DNA from: Sulfitobacter sp. M39
Lineage (GTDB): Bacteria > Pseudomonadota > Alphaproteobacteria > Rhodobacterales > Rhodobacteraceae
Direction: 5' to 3'
NCBI RefSeq assembly: GCF_021735935.1
Contig: NZ_WMDZ01000001.1
Coordinates: 2,356,001 to 2,420,000, forward strand
Length of the DNA stretch: 64,000 nt
Notes under the pieces: generated by a model
What the model was told of the DNA's origin: nothing
The model's database searches: none
What the model saw: the letters and a program-made list of their open reading frames with translations, nothing else
Translations under genes and position numbers: made by a program
Part shown: positions 47,101 through 56,759 of the stretch, one piece after another
Position numbering within the stretch: position 1 is the stretch's first letter
Layout of the letters: each line of letters opens with the position of its first letter

Positions 47101-48012
47101 TCAAGGGGTCGCGTCCAGCGTGGCTTTGGCCTGATCGAGGATACGTTTCGCCTCTGATCCCTGAAGTTTGGCGATGTCATCCTGGTATTTCAGGATCGCC
47201 CCAAGCGTATCCGCAATGGTTTCGGGGCTGAGGTTGATCACATCCAGCGCCAGCAGACATTTCGCCCAATCGATGGTTTCGGCCACGCCGGGCTTCTTGA
47301 ACAGGTCCTCGGTTCGAAGGTGCTGGACAAAGGCCACGACCTCGCGGCTGAGCGCAGCTGAGGCTTCGGGGGCGCGGGCGGCCAGAATCTCCATCTCGCG
47401 GGGGAAATCGGGATAGTCGACCCAGTGATAAAGACAACGGCGTTTGAGCGCGTCATGCACCTCGCGCGTGCGGTTCGAGGTCAGGATCACAATGGGCGGC
47501 TCGGGGGCCTTGATCGTGCCGAGTTCAGGGATTGTGACCTGAAAATCGCTGAGCGCCTCAAGCAGGAAGGCTTCGAACGGGGCGTCCGTGCGGTCAAGCT
47601 CGTCGATTAACAGGATGGGGGCACCGCGTCCGTCAGGGCGCATCGCTTCGAGCAAGGGGCGTTCGATTAGGAACTCGTCGCTAAAGAGTTCTGTGGTGAG
47701 CTGCTGTCGCGAGCGATCGCCGGTGGCTTCAGCCGTGCGGATCGCCACCATCTGGGCAGGGAAGTTCCATTCGTAGACCGCCGTGGCGGCGTCCAGCCCT
47801 TCATAGCATTGCAGCCGGATCAACTTGCGGTCCAATGCCAGCGCCAATGCTTTGGCGATCTCTGTCTTGCCGACGCCCGCCTCTCCCTCGAGGAACAGCG
47901 GCCGACCCAAGGTCAGGCTCAGGAACACCACCGTCGCCAAGGGGCGCCCGCAGACATATCCCTGCCCCGCAAGCAGCTCTTGCACGGCGTCGATCGAAGG
48001 GGGCAGTTGCAT
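47101..48012 (-). CDS. MoxR family AAA+ ATPase
   Basis: 303 residues. Walker A is GEAGVGKT (43-50), Walker B ILLIDELDRTD (about 131-141), and the sensor region ILTSNRTREVHDALKRRC follows. MoxR ATPases act as chaperones for assembling or activating protein complexes, usually with a VWA partner, here the CoxE-like gene next in line. The start is ATG 48012 with CCGGAG six bases upstream; the 12-codon longer frame is not supported. Confidence 0.92.
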   Translation of the reverse strand: MQLPPSIDAVQELLAGQGYVCGRPLATVVFLSLTLGRPLFLEGEAGVGKTEIAKALALALDRKLIRLQCYEGLDAATAVYEWNFPAQMVAIRTAEATGDRSRQQLTTELFSDEFLIERPLLEAMRPDGRGAPILLIDELDRTDAPFEAFLLEALSDFQVTIPELGTIKAPEPPIVILTSNRTREVHDALKRRCLYHWVDYPDFPREMEILAARAPEASAALSREVVAFVQHLRTEDLFKKPGVAETIDWAKCLLALDVINLSPETIADTLGAILKYQDDIAKLQGSEAKRILDQAKATLDATP

Positions 48013-48224
48013 GGCGTTCTCCGGTTGTGATTGGGACGAGTGGTGCATTCTGATCCCGCGCGGTCAAGGGGTCTGCACGGGGTTCAGCAGACTCTATGCC
48101 TTGGAGCGACCACAGAATGTGCTATAAATGTGCTTCAAATCTCCGCATTTTCGCCTTAATGCGCCGATACCTCAGACCAAAAGCCAGGGTTTCCTGTGCC
48201 CAGATACGATTGAGGAAGTTTACC

Positions 48225-49226
48225 ATGATCGATACCGCCGTAACGCTCGACACGTCTTTTGAGGACTATTCCAAAAGCGAGTGGATGGATGCTGTGAAGC
48301 AGGTCGCGCAGAATGGCGGGTTCTATGAAGCGCTTGGGTCACGGCACCATGCGATGTTTCTGGAAAAATCCTCTACCCTGCTGGTCAGCTTTGAAACCAT
48401 CAACGGGATGCGCGCCTTGTCATCTATGGCGCATCCTTTGGGGTGGGAAATGGTGCGCAGCGAAGGCTGGTCGCATCTTTGTCTGGCGTCAGAAGGGGAT
48501 ACATGGTTCCGAGATGAGCCAGTTTATGCGTTTTTCGACCGGCTGATCGACGATGGCTTTTTCGACAGCTTTGACCGCGTGGTCTTTTATGGCGCGGGTC
48601 CGGGCGGCTATGCGGCTGCGGCATTCTCTGTCGCGGCACCGGGTGCGAAGGTCGTTGCCATCCAGCCGCAAGCGACGCTGGACCCCAGCGTGACCGAATG
48701 GGACGATCGCTTTGTAGAGATGCGGCGCACGGATTTCACCTCTCGGTTCGGATATGCCCCCGATATGCTGGACGCGGCCGAGGCCGCCTTTGTGATCTAT
48801 GACCCAACTGTGCCGCTGGACGCGATGCATGCCAGCCTGTTCACCCGCCCCAATGTGACCAAACTTCGGATGCGGCGCATGGGCACGGCGCTGCAATCGA
48901 AACTGCTAGAGCTGGACCAGTTTGAAGCGCTTCTGACCCTAGCTGCAGAGGGCGCACTAGACATCGCCAGCTTTGCGCGCTGCGCCCGTGCCCGCCGCGA
49001 TCATCGCCCCTATCTGCGCGGCCTGTTGAATGCGTTGGAACAAGACCAACGCGAGCCTCTGATCCTCACGCTTTGCCGCTTTGTGACGGACCGAACCTCT
49101 GCACCGCGTTTTGCGCGGCGTCAAAAGCAGATCGAGGCGGAAATCGCACTGAGAAACGCAGCTGACAAAGGTGACGGCACAGATCAGGGCGCGTCCAACC
49201 CCGAGGCCGCCCAAGGTACTGGCTGA
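48225..49226 (+). CDS. uncharacterised alpha/beta-hydrolase-like protein lacking the nucleophile serine
   Basis: 333 residues. The segment VVFYGAGPGGYAAAAFSVAAPGAKVVAIQPQATLDP (split around residues 119-154) follows the strand-turn-helix of an alpha/beta hydrolase. The nucleophile elbow reads G123-A-G-P-G-G, where active relatives have a serine at 125. Such proteins are sometimes mislabelled phosphoadenosine phosphosulfate reductase; I see no evidence for that activity. GAGGAAG precedes ATG 48225; the longer frame from 48096 has none. The last 70 residues are Arg-rich and charged, ending in a disordered-looking tail. Function unknown. It diverges from the MoxR gene. Confidence 0.6.
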   Translation: MIDTAVTLDTSFEDYSKSEWMDAVKQVAQNGGFYEALGSRHHAMFLEKSSTLLVSFETINGMRALSSMAHPLGWEMVRSEGWSHLCLASEGDTWFRDEPVYAFFDRLIDDGFFDSFDRVVFYGAGPGGYAAAAFSVAAPGAKVVAIQPQATLDPSVTEWDDRFVEMRRTDFTSRFGYAPDMLDAAEAAFVIYDPTVPLDAMHASLFTRPNVTKLRMRRMGTALQSKLLELDQFEALLTLAAEGALDIASFARCARARRDHRPYLRGLLNALEQDQREPLILTLCRFVTDRTSAPRFARRQKQIEAEIALRNAADKGDGTDQGASNPEAAQGTG

Positions 49227-49296
49227 AGGCCAAAACACGGTGCCAAACTCGTGCCGAGACTAGCGCGCCCGCACGCCCTGTGCTAGCGGAGTGCCC

Positions 49297-50334
49297 ATGA
49301 CACAGACCCTCACGCTTCGACGCCCCGATGATTGGCACCTGCACCTGCGCGACGGCGCGATGCTGGACGCCGTGTTGCCCCATACCGCCGCGCATTTTGC
49401 CCGCGCCATCATCATGCCCAATCTGGTGCCCCCGGTGGTGCGCGGTGCCGATGCGGCCGCCTACCGCGATCGTATCCTAGCGGCACTGCCCGAGGGCACG
49501 GATTTCAAGCCGCTGATGACCCTGTATCTGACCGAGGATACCGATCCCGACGATGTGGCAGCCGCCCATGCCAGCGGGCTGATCACCGCGGTCAAGCTTT
49601 ATCCCGCCGGTGCGACGACCAATTCGGCCAGCGGCGTGTCGAACTTTGACACTGTTGCGCCCGTGCTGGAACGCATGGCCGAGATCGGCCTGCCCCTGTG
49701 CACCCACGGCGAGGTGACCGACCCCGAGATCGACATTTTCGACCGCGAGGCCGTGTTCATCGACCGCGTGCTTGATCCGATCCGCTCCCGTCATGTGGGG
49801 CTGAAAGTCGTGATGGAGCATATTACCACCGCCGACGCCGCCCAATATGTCACGGAAAGCACCGGCAACCTGGGTGCTACGATCACCACGCACCATCTGG
49901 TGATCAACCGCAACCATATCCTCGCCGGTGGGATCAAACCGCATTACTACTGCCTGCCCGTCGCCAAACGCGAAAGCCACCGTCTGGCCCTGCGTGCCGC
50001 GGCGACTTCGGGCGACGCGCGCTTCTTTCTGGGCACGGATTCCGCGCCGCACACGGACGCGAACAAGCTGCTGCCCTGCGGCTGTGCCGGCTGCTTTACC
50101 GCGCCCAACACTATGTCGATCCTGGCCGAGGTCTTTGAACAGGAAGACGCGCTGGATCAATTGGAACGGTTTACCTCGCTGAACGGGCCGGATTTCTACG
50201 GGCTGGCTCCGAACGAAGCGAAGATGACGCTGACCCGCACACCGGCGATCTACCCCGATCACATCGACACGCCCGACGGGCCGGTCACCGTGTTCGATCC
50301 GATGATGCCGCTGAACTGGTCCGTCACCGACTGA
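49297..50334 (+). CDS. pyrC: dihydroorotase (class II)
   Basis: 345 residues. It closes carbamoyl-aspartate to dihydroorotate in pyrimidine synthesis. The zinc site begins HLHLRDG (14-20), the carbamylated Lys is in [16 protein letters not shown] (about 100), then THGEV, a [10 protein letters not shown] segment and [15 protein letters not shown] with the catalytic Asp. The start is ATG 49297 with GGAG upstream; a GTG two codons earlier is possible. pyrE follows 84 bases later. Confidence 0.97.
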   Translation: MTQTLTLRRPDDWHLHLRDGAMLDAVLPHTAAHFARAIIMPNLVPPVVRGADAAAYRDRILAALPEGTDFKPLMTLYLTEDTDPDDVAAAHASGLITAVKLYPAGATTNSASGVSNFDTVAPVLERMAEIGLPLCTHGEVTDPEIDIFDREAVFIDRVLDPIRSRHVGLKVVMEHITTADAAQYVTESTGNLGATITTHHLVINRNHILAGGIKPHYYCLPVAKRESHRLALRAAATSGDARFFLGTDSAPHTDANKLLPCGCAGCFTAPNTMSILAEVFEQEDALDQLERFTSLNGPDFYGLAPNEAKMTLTRTPAIYPDHIDTPDGPVTVFDPMMPLNWSVTD

Positions 50335-50418
50335 CGGCTCCCGTACCAAAGACAGTTTGCCGGTCGCAGCAGGATGGGACCGGCCCCCACCGCCAAGGCC
50401 CTATAAGGAACGCATGAC

Positions 50419-51099
50419 ATGATCCCCACCAGCTACCCCGACTCTACCGAAATGGCGCGCCTGACCGCGCGGATGTTGCTGGAGATCAAGGCCGTTCATT
50501 TCAACGCGGCAGAGCCCTTTACCCTCGCCTCTGGGCTGCCAAGCCCGACTTATATCGATTGCCGCAAGCTAATCAGCTATCCGCGCATCCGCGCCACCTT
50601 GATGGACTTCCTGACCGTCACCGTGATGCGCGAAGCGGGGTTCGAGGCGTTTGACAATATCGCGGGCGGTGAAACCGCGGGCATCCCCTTTGCCGCGATG
50701 GTGGCCGAGCGCATGGCGCTCCCCATGACCTATGTGCGCAAGAAGCCCAAAGGCTATGGCCGCAACGCCCGCATTGAAGGTGAGATGACCGAAGGCCAAC
50801 GCGTTTTGCTGGTCGAGGATCTGACCACCGATGGCGGCTCAAAGATCAGCTTTGTCGACGCGATTCGCGATACTGGTGCGAGCTGCGCGCATACGGCGGT
50901 GATCTTTTACTACGGTATTTTTCCGCAGACAGAAAAGACCTTGGGCGATCACGGGGTTACGTTGCACAGCCTGTGCACCTGGTGGGATGTGCTGGCCGAG
51001 GCCAAAGCGCAGAACGCGTTTGACACAGAAACCCTGACCGAAGTCGAAGCCTTCCTGAACGCGCCCGAAGCGTGGCAGGATGCGCGGAAAAAAACCTAA
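50419..51099 (+). CDS. pyrE: orotate phosphoribosyltransferase
   Basis: 226 residues. It makes orotidine monophosphate from orotate and PRPP. The PRPP-binding motif is [22 protein letters not shown] (about 131-152), and [17 protein letters not shown] (about 101-117) matches the flexible catalytic loop. ATG 50419 has AAGGA nine bases upstream. It is probably co-transcribed with pyrC. Confidence 0.95.
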   Translation: MIPTSYPDSTEMARLTARMLLEIKAVHFNAAEPFTLASGLPSPTYIDCRKLISYPRIRATLMDFLTVTVMREAGFEAFDNIAGGETAGIPFAAMVAERMALPMTYVRKKPKGYGRNARIEGEMTEGQRVLLVEDLTTDGGSKISFVDAIRDTGASCAHTAVIFYYGIFPQTEKTLGDHGVTLHSLCTWWDVLAEAKAQNAFDTETLTEVEAFLNAPEAWQDARKKT

Positions 51100-51170
51100 G
51101 TAATCCACATGATATTGTGTCGCGTGGTGTAAAATCACGCGACATATGCTACGCTAGCGCAGAGATCAGG

Positions 51171-51179
51171 TTATCCACA
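51171..51179 (+). promoter_or_regulatory. DnaA box upstream of dnaB
   Basis: TTATCCACA is a perfect DnaA box, 77 bases before the dnaB start. A single box is weak evidence, but the gene is the replicative helicase. Confidence 0.45.
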
Positions 51180-51256
51180 GCTTATAAAGATTGCGGGATG
51201 ACGGGCGGCTCGGGTAGATAAGCCTCGGGTCATTAATCAGTGGGGCAACACGTAGC

Positions 51257-52759
51257 ATGAACGAGATTTCAAGCATCGACGGTAACCAGCTAACGGTTCA
51301 AGCGGCCGAGACAATGCCGCATTCCATCGAAGCGGAACAGCAGTTGTTGGGCGCGATCCTGACCAACAACGATATCTACGACCGCGTGGCCTCTGTCATC
51401 GGTCCCAAGCATTTCTACGATCCCGTTCACGCACGTATTTTCGAGATCGCCGCCGCGCGGATCGCCAAGAACAACCTCGCCTCCCCCGTGACGCTCAAGG
51501 CGTTTATGGAGGATGACGAAGGGCTCAAAGAACTGGGCGGCCCCGCCTATCTTGTGCGCCTTGCCGGAGCCGCGATCAGCGCCTTTGCTGTGCGCGACTA
51601 TGCGCAGATGATCTATGATCTGGCGGTGCGCCGCGACCTGATCCAGCTGGGTCGCGATATTTCTGCCAAAGCCGCGCAGGTCGATGTTGCGTCAGAGCCG
51701 CGCGAACAGATCGTCGAGGCCGAACAGAAGCTCTATAAGCTCGCCGAGCAGGGTCAGACCGAAAGCGGTTTCCAGAGTTTTCTGAAAGCTGTGACCGACG
51801 CGGTCAACGTGGCCAATGCGGCCTACCAGCGCGACGGTGGCCTATCCGGTGTCTCTACCGGACTGATTGATATGGATAAAAAGCTGGGCGGCTTGCACCC
51901 GTCTGACCTTTTGATCCTTGCCGGTCGTCCGTCGATGGGGAAAACCTCGCTTGCGACGAACATCGCCTTCAACGTCGCCAAAGCCTACCGCCGTGGCACC
52001 TTGCATGACGGCACCGAAGGCGCTGTAGATGGTGGCGTTGTCGGGTTCTACAGCCTCGAGATGAGCGCGGAGCAGTTGGCCGCGCGTATCCTCTCCGAAG
52101 CGGCCGAGATCCCGTCCCAACAGATCCGGTCGGGTGATATGACAGAGACCGAATTCCGCCGTTTCGTCGATGCCGCCAAAGCGCTGGAAGCCTGCCCGCT
52201 GTATATCGACGACACACCCGCCCTGCCGATCAGCCAGCTGGCCGCCCGTGCGCGACGGCTCAAGCGGACCCACGGGCTGGACGTGTTGATTATCGACTAT
52301 CTCCAGCTGGTGCGCGGGACGGGCAAAGGCGAAAACCGGGTGAACGAGATCTCGGAAATCACCATGGGCCTCAAGGCGATCGCGAAAGAGCTCAACATTC
52401 CCGTGATCGCCCTGTCGCAGCTGTCGCGTCAGGTGGAAAACCGCGAAGATAAGCGCCCGCAGCTGTCGGACTTGCGTGAATCCGGGTCGATCGAACAGGA
52501 TGCCGACGTCGTGATGTTCGTGTTCCGCGAGGAATACTATAAGGAACGCGAAAAGCCCGGCGATCACGAGCTGGATAAAATGGCGATCTGGCAAGAAGAG
52601 ATGGAGCGTCTGCACGGTCGTGCCGAAGTGGTCATCGGCAAGCAGCGTCACGGCCCGATTGGTACTGTCGATCTCAGCTTTGAAGGGCGCTACACCCGCT
52701 TTGGTAACCTTGTGAAACCGTGGCAGAGTGAAAATGGCGGTGGCGATCAGGAATTCTGA
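51257..52759 (+). CDS. dnaB: replicative DNA helicase
   Basis: 500 residues. An N-terminal helical domain (about 15-120, with PHSIEAEQQLLGAIL) is followed by the RecA-like motor: Walker A GRPSMGKTS (about 221-229), DVLIIDYLQLV (Walker B, about 341-351), and ALSQLSRQVENREDKRPQLSDLRESGSIEQDADVV. It is the hexameric helicase of the replication fork. No intein is inserted. It has its own promoter region of about 157 bases with a DnaA box. Confidence 0.97.
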   Translation: MNEISSIDGNQLTVQAAETMPHSIEAEQQLLGAILTNNDIYDRVASVIGPKHFYDPVHARIFEIAAARIAKNNLASPVTLKAFMEDDEGLKELGGPAYLVRLAGAAISAFAVRDYAQMIYDLAVRRDLIQLGRDISAKAAQVDVASEPREQIVEAEQKLYKLAEQGQTESGFQSFLKAVTDAVNVANAAYQRDGGLSGVSTGLIDMDKKLGGLHPSDLLILAGRPSMGKTSLATNIAFNVAKAYRRGTLHDGTEGAVDGGVVGFYSLEMSAEQLAARILSEAAEIPSQQIRSGDMTETEFRRFVDAAKALEACPLYIDDTPALPISQLAARARRLKRTHGLDVLIIDYLQLVRGTGKGENRVNEISEITMGLKAIAKELNIPVIALSQLSRQVENREDKRPQLSDLRESGSIEQDADVVMFVFREEYYKEREKPGDHELDKMAIWQEEMERLHGRAEVVIGKQRHGPIGTVDLSFEGRYTRFGNLVKPWQSENGGGDQEF

Positions 52760-52804
52760 TCGCCACACCCCGTTAATTTGATGAATAGATGCTCTGTGCG
52801 GAGG

Positions 52805-53530
52805 TTAGACAACCGCCGCGCGGGCGATCTCTGCCTCTGACAGATTGTATCTGGCGGCAAAGCGTTCCCGCGCCGCGATCAGCCTTGGGTCATTGGGTCG
52901 CATCCCCAAAGTACGAATAAATTCAATCCGTTGCTGGTGCTTTAGCGCCTCTCGGTCAATCGCCGTCCCCATAGCGCGGTCAATCACCGCCCCTCCGGGG
53001 CTGACGTGGAACCATTTGCTGAAATCGCGGAAGTGATGCTGGTTGTGCAGCCTGGTCACATAACGCTCTACCCGCGTTTTGGGCACGTTCACATGGGCGG
53101 TCATGTGGAACCATTCATAAACCATAAAGGTCAGCACCCCGCCCACTGGCACGACTGCCACGGCGATCCAGCCCGCCTGCGGCACGCCAAACAGGGCAAG
53201 AACACCCCACAGCAGTGCTCCGTTCACCAATAGCATCGGCAAAGCGACCCAGATCGGTACGAAAAACAGCTTGGTGTTGGTCGGGAAATCATGATGACCG
53301 TAGTGCGCCATATACAGCAGGTTGAATGCCCACTGCGCCCGCGGGGGCGCCAGGTGGAACACATAGCGGTGCAGGTTGTATTCATTCAGCATCTGGGCGG
53401 CGACCCCCAAGGGGATCAGCGCCCAGACCCATAGCGGCGCGAAGAACGCCAAGCCAACCAGCCCCGCCCCACAGGCGACCGCCATCACCACGACGGCCGC
53501 GTGCGAGAACATGATACGCAAGCGCATCAT
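52805..53530 (-). CDS. sterol desaturase/fatty acid hydroxylase family membrane protein
   Basis: 241 residues. Several hydrophobic helices and the eight-histidine di-iron pattern: HRYVFH (54-59), HYGHH (76-80), HMTAH (about 157) and HNQHH (about 180). These membrane oxygenases hydroxylate or desaturate lipids. The substrate is unknown. It begins 12 bases after the stop of the secreted hydrolase gene on the same strand, so they are likely one operon. Confidence 0.87.
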   Translation of the reverse strand: MMRLRIMFSHAAVVVMAVACGAGLVGLAFFAPLWVWALIPLGVAAQMLNEYNLHRYVFHLAPPRAQWAFNLLYMAHYGHHDFPTNTKLFFVPIWVALPMLLVNGALLWGVLALFGVPQAGWIAVAVVPVGGVLTFMVYEWFHMTAHVNVPKTRVERYVTRLHNQHHFRDFSKWFHVSPGGAVIDRAMGTAIDREALKHQQRIEFIRTLGMRPNDPRLIAARERFAARYNLSEAEIARAAVV

Positions 53531-53542
53531 CAGCGGTGCTCC

Positions 53543-54874
53543 TTACTCGGGCGACAGGGTTTCATAACGCAACCCTTTGGCGGTATCCTTGTCGAACCCC
53601 TTCCAATAGCTGTGATCCTCCTTCGGGGTGCCATCCTCGTTCATCGACCAGACCCCGTCGTTGGAGTTTTCGACCAGATCAAGATAGGCCCCCATCTCGG
53701 AATCGCCCTTGAGATGCTGCGCCATCCAGACGGTGGCGAAATGCTGCGCGATGTTGTTCATGCGCACCGTGTCCCAGACCGGATCGGTATAGTGGCCCGA
53801 CACGTTGAACCCCAGATCAGCGTCATCGCGAAAGGATTCTGCAGGCGCGGGCATCGGAGCCGCCGCATTATGGCCGCCGTTTTCAAAGGTCAGCAAGGCG
53901 CGGTCGACGCTGCCGGCGTTTTCCCAAATGGCGCGCACGCCTTTTTCGTACAGCGATACCATATCCTCGGACCCGGCCATGAAAAGCATCGGGATCTGCA
54001 CGCCCTTCAAGCCTTCGGCATCCCAGAAGCCCGTGTTCATGCCCCAGGGGCCGATCGCGATGGCGGTCTTGATCCTTGGATCGGGCAGGTTGTTATGCGT
54101 CTCGGACCCCGCCTGATGGATGCCCAAGGTGCCATGCGGCCCGCCCCAGCCATAGCCGACCGACGCTTCGGTCACGCCACCGCCTGCGGTGATCACCGCG
54201 CCATAGCCGCCCATGGAATAGCCGATCAAGCCGGTGTTATCCACATCCACTAACCCATTAAGAAAAGAGCTTTCGTCTTGCGACAGACGCGCCATTTCAT
54301 CCAGCACGAACAGCTGGTCCAGCGACCGGTTCACCAGCGTAGAGCCAAAGGCCGCCTGTGTGCGATAGGTCGAATCCATGTGATCGATGGACGCCACGAC
54401 ATAGCCCTTTGACGCGATATTCTCGGCCAGATGGGACATCAGGAAGCGGTTGCCGGGATACCCGTGGGAAACGATGACCAGCGGATAGGCCGCGTCGGGT
54501 TGTGCGGGGTCCGCGTCGCGCATGGCTTTGCCTTGCAAGGTTACCTCTGTCTTGCCATCGCGGATGAACGCCTTGATCGCGGTGTCGCCGGTGGCCCCAT
54601 CAGCGGCGGGGTACCAGACCTCGACCGTCAGCGGGCGATCATAGCGCGGTAGGGTTTCAGGCTTGTCCGCTGCGGGATCGATGGACAGGATATCGATCTG
54701 GTCCTTATGCACCAGATCAAGCTGGCGCACGCCGATGGCTTCGTCGCCATAGGCCGCCATATCAGGGGCCGTTGGCATCTGGGTATCGATCCGGTTCTCG
54801 GCCAGCGCCATAGGCGCGGCCATCGCCGTGACCACCGCCAGCACGGGCCCCGTTGTCATTGTTGAAACTCGCAT
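53543..54874 (-). CDS. secreted alpha/beta hydrolase (platelet-activating-factor-acetylhydrolase/dienelactone-hydrolase-like)
   Basis: 443 residues. A signal peptide (about 1-25, ending PMALAE) is followed by an alpha/beta hydrolase with IVSHGYPGNR (oxyanion region), the nucleophile elbow GYSMGGYG (Ser about 219), an Asp in FMAGSEDM and a late His in FENGGHN. It probably cleaves an ester or lipid outside the cytoplasm. The start is ATG 54874 with GGGAGAG upstream; the frame extends to 54961 but the extension would block the signal peptide. The fatty-acid hydroxylase family gene follows. Confidence 0.83.
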   Translation of the reverse strand: MRVSTMTTGPVLAVVTAMAAPMALAENRIDTQMPTAPDMAAYGDEAIGVRQLDLVHKDQIDILSIDPAADKPETLPRYDRPLTVEVWYPAADGATGDTAIKAFIRDGKTEVTLQGKAMRDADPAQPDAAYPLVIVSHGYPGNRFLMSHLAENIASKGYVVASIDHMDSTYRTQAAFGSTLVNRSLDQLFVLDEMARLSQDESSFLNGLVDVDNTGLIGYSMGGYGAVITAGGGVTEASVGYGWGGPHGTLGIHQAGSETHNNLPDPRIKTAIAIGPWGMNTGFWDAEGLKGVQIPMLFMAGSEDMVSLYEKGVRAIWENAGSVDRALLTFENGGHNAAAPMPAPAESFRDDADLGFNVSGHYTDPVWDTVRMNNIAQHFATVWMAQHLKGDSEMGAYLDLVENSNDGVWSMNEDGTPKEDHSYWKGFDKDTAKGLRYETLSPE

Positions 54875-55096
54875 TGAACTCTCTCCCGTTTTATATCCGG
54901 CTACTGTGCGCAGCCTGTCTTTTGTCAGGAACCAAGCTATCGCGTTCGCGGCACCATGCAAGCATCATGCGAAGGTTTCGTTACGTTAGGGAAATGGGCC
55001 AAACATTCCGTCCCGTTCCCCGCAAGGCGAGGTATTATTGGCCGGTGGCCTTGCTCGTGGCTTGACCTTGGCGGGCATACGGTCAAAACAAATCCC

Positions 55097-56131
55097 ATGA
55101 CAACAGCCACCCTCTCTATCGACCTCAATGCGATTGCCGCCAATTGGCAGGCGCTGAACAAAATGACCGGCTGCGACACCGGTGCCGTGATCAAGGCGAA
55201 TGCCTATGGTCTGGGCATTGACCGCGTGGCCCCTGTTCTCGCCGCCCAAGGCGCGCGCAAGTTCTTTGTCGCTGTCGCGGAAGAGGGCGTTGCCCTGCGG
55301 CGCGTGTTGGGGCCCGGCCCTGCGATCAACATCTTTGCAGGGCACATGCCCGGTGACGCCGATATGATCCGGTCCGCCGCACTGACGCCGATGATCAATT
55401 CGGTCGACCAGATGATCGCCCATGTCGAAGCTCTGCCCGGCCATCGTTTCGGGGTGCAGTTGAACAGCGGCATGAACCGCCTTGGGATGGACCCCGCGGA
55501 ATGGGCCGCGCTGCGCGACATCGCCTTGGCGCAGAACCCGACCTTGATCATGTCGCATCTGGCCTGCGCGGACGAACCGAACCACCCGATGAATGCCCGA
55601 CAGCTCAAGACCTTCCGCGAGATGACGGATGGGTTGAACGTGCCACGATCCTTGGCCGCGACGGGGGGGATCATGCTTGGCCGTGACTACCACTTTGACC
55701 TGACCCGCCCGGGCATCGGGGTATACGGCGGATTGCCCTTCGCCGATGCGATGCCGGTGGTGACGCTGGATGTGCCTGTCATTCAGGTACGCGAAGTCGC
55801 CACGGGCCAGACCGTCGGCTATGGGTGCGCCTGGACCGCCCCACGCCCGACAATGGTCGCGACGGTCGCTGCGGGCTATGCCGACGGGTTGATCCGCGCC
55901 TTGGGCAACGGGGCCACTTTCACCCACGAGGGGCGCAAACTGCCCGTTATTGGCCGTGTCTCTATGGATCTGATCACCGTCGATGTGACCAGCGTGACAG
56001 AGGTGCCAGAGCATTTGCAGCTGATCGGAAACTATCAGTCTGTCGATACCGTCGCCGGATTTGCAGGCACCATCGGCTACGAGGTGCTGACCGCGCTTGG
56101 CGCGCGCTATGACCGGGTCTATGTCGAGTGA
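55097..56131 (+). CDS. alr: alanine racemase
   Basis: 344 residues. It makes D-alanine for peptidoglycan. The PLP lysine is K33 in [11 protein letters not shown] and the second catalytic residue is the Tyr in TVGYGCAW (about 241). [14 protein letters not shown] is another family segment. The start is ATG 55097, in front of [12 protein letters not shown]; the frame is open upstream to 54956 without support. It overlaps the PqiA-like gene by 11 bases. Confidence 0.96.
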   Translation: MTTATLSIDLNAIAANWQALNKMTGCDTGAVIKANAYGLGIDRVAPVLAAQGARKFFVAVAEEGVALRRVLGPGPAINIFAGHMPGDADMIRSAALTPMINSVDQMIAHVEALPGHRFGVQLNSGMNRLGMDPAEWAALRDIALAQNPTLIMSHLACADEPNHPMNARQLKTFREMTDGLNVPRSLAATGGIMLGRDYHFDLTRPGIGVYGGLPFADAMPVVTLDVPVIQVREVATGQTVGYGCAWTAPRPTMVATVAAGYADGLIRALGNGATFTHEGRKLPVIGRVSMDLITVDVTSVTEVPEHLQLIGNYQSVDTVAGFAGTIGYEVLTALGARYDRVYVE

Positions 56132-56594
56132 TGGGGCACGGCCCCGCGCAGATCGCTTTGATATGCTGCTGCGCGTGGCAAACCTGTCTCTGCTGATCCT
56201 CTACCCCGTTGCATGGGCCGCACCCTTGCTGCGCGCCGGCGTGCTACCACTGTTCGGGCTCACCGAAATTTCTGTCCTGAGCGGGCTGAAATCCCTCTGG
56301 GACACCGACCTGTTTCTGGCGTTGATCGTCGCGGCTTTTGCCCTTGTCGCGCCTTATGTAAAGACTGTCGGCCTGACGCTGGTTCAGTTCCGCCTGATCG
56401 GCCCACGCGCCCTGCCCGTCTTGCAGGCAATCGGCAAATTGGCGATGGCGGATGTGTTTCTGATCGCGCTGTATGTGACCCTGTCCAAGGGGATCGGCAT
56501 CGGGCGGATCGAGACGGCTTGGGGGCTCTACCTGTTCACAGGCTGCATCCTCGCGTCCCTGTTTATCGGGCACCGCGCGCAGAAAATCGCCTAA
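56121..56594 (+). CDS. paraquat-inducible protein A-like membrane protein
   Basis: 157 residues with four hydrophobic helices (about 16-35, 64-83, 102-120, 128-148) and the PqiA-family segment [23 protein letters not shown] near the C-terminus. PqiA proteins work with MCE-type lipid transport systems in the envelope, but no MCE gene is nearby. It corresponds to a single PqiA half. The start could also be ATG 56109. It overlaps the alr 3' end. Confidence 0.75.
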   Translation: MSSDGARPRADRFDMLLRVANLSLLILYPVAWAAPLLRAGVLPLFGLTEISVLSGLKSLWDTDLFLALIVAAFALVAPYVKTVGLTLVQFRLIGPRALPVLQAIGKLAMADVFLIALYVTLSKGIGIGRIETAWGLYLFTGCILASLFIGHRAQKIA

Positions 56595-56640
56595 AGAAGC
56601 CGGCGTTTCCGCGTGATCACCCCACTCTCATAGGTGGAAT

Positions 56641-56660
56641 TACTTGGAATTTCCCAAGTA
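56641..56660. repeat. inverted repeat in an AT-rich gap
   Basis: TACTTGG-AATTTC-CCAAGTA lies 100 bases before the coiled-coil gene, in a 165-base gap that is clearly AT-richer than its surroundings. It may be an operator or hairpin in the leader of that gene. Confidence 0.4.
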
Positions 56661-56759
56661 AAATCGATTCATTTACGGAAAATACAAGATTTTCTTCGCC
56701 TTTTGCCGACATCGGCATATTCTTGCTTACAACAGCAACTCAAGCACAAGGTGAGACAG

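Noticed and set aside
51257..52759. Intein in dnaB
   Set aside because: The protein is continuous through the Walker A region at normal length.
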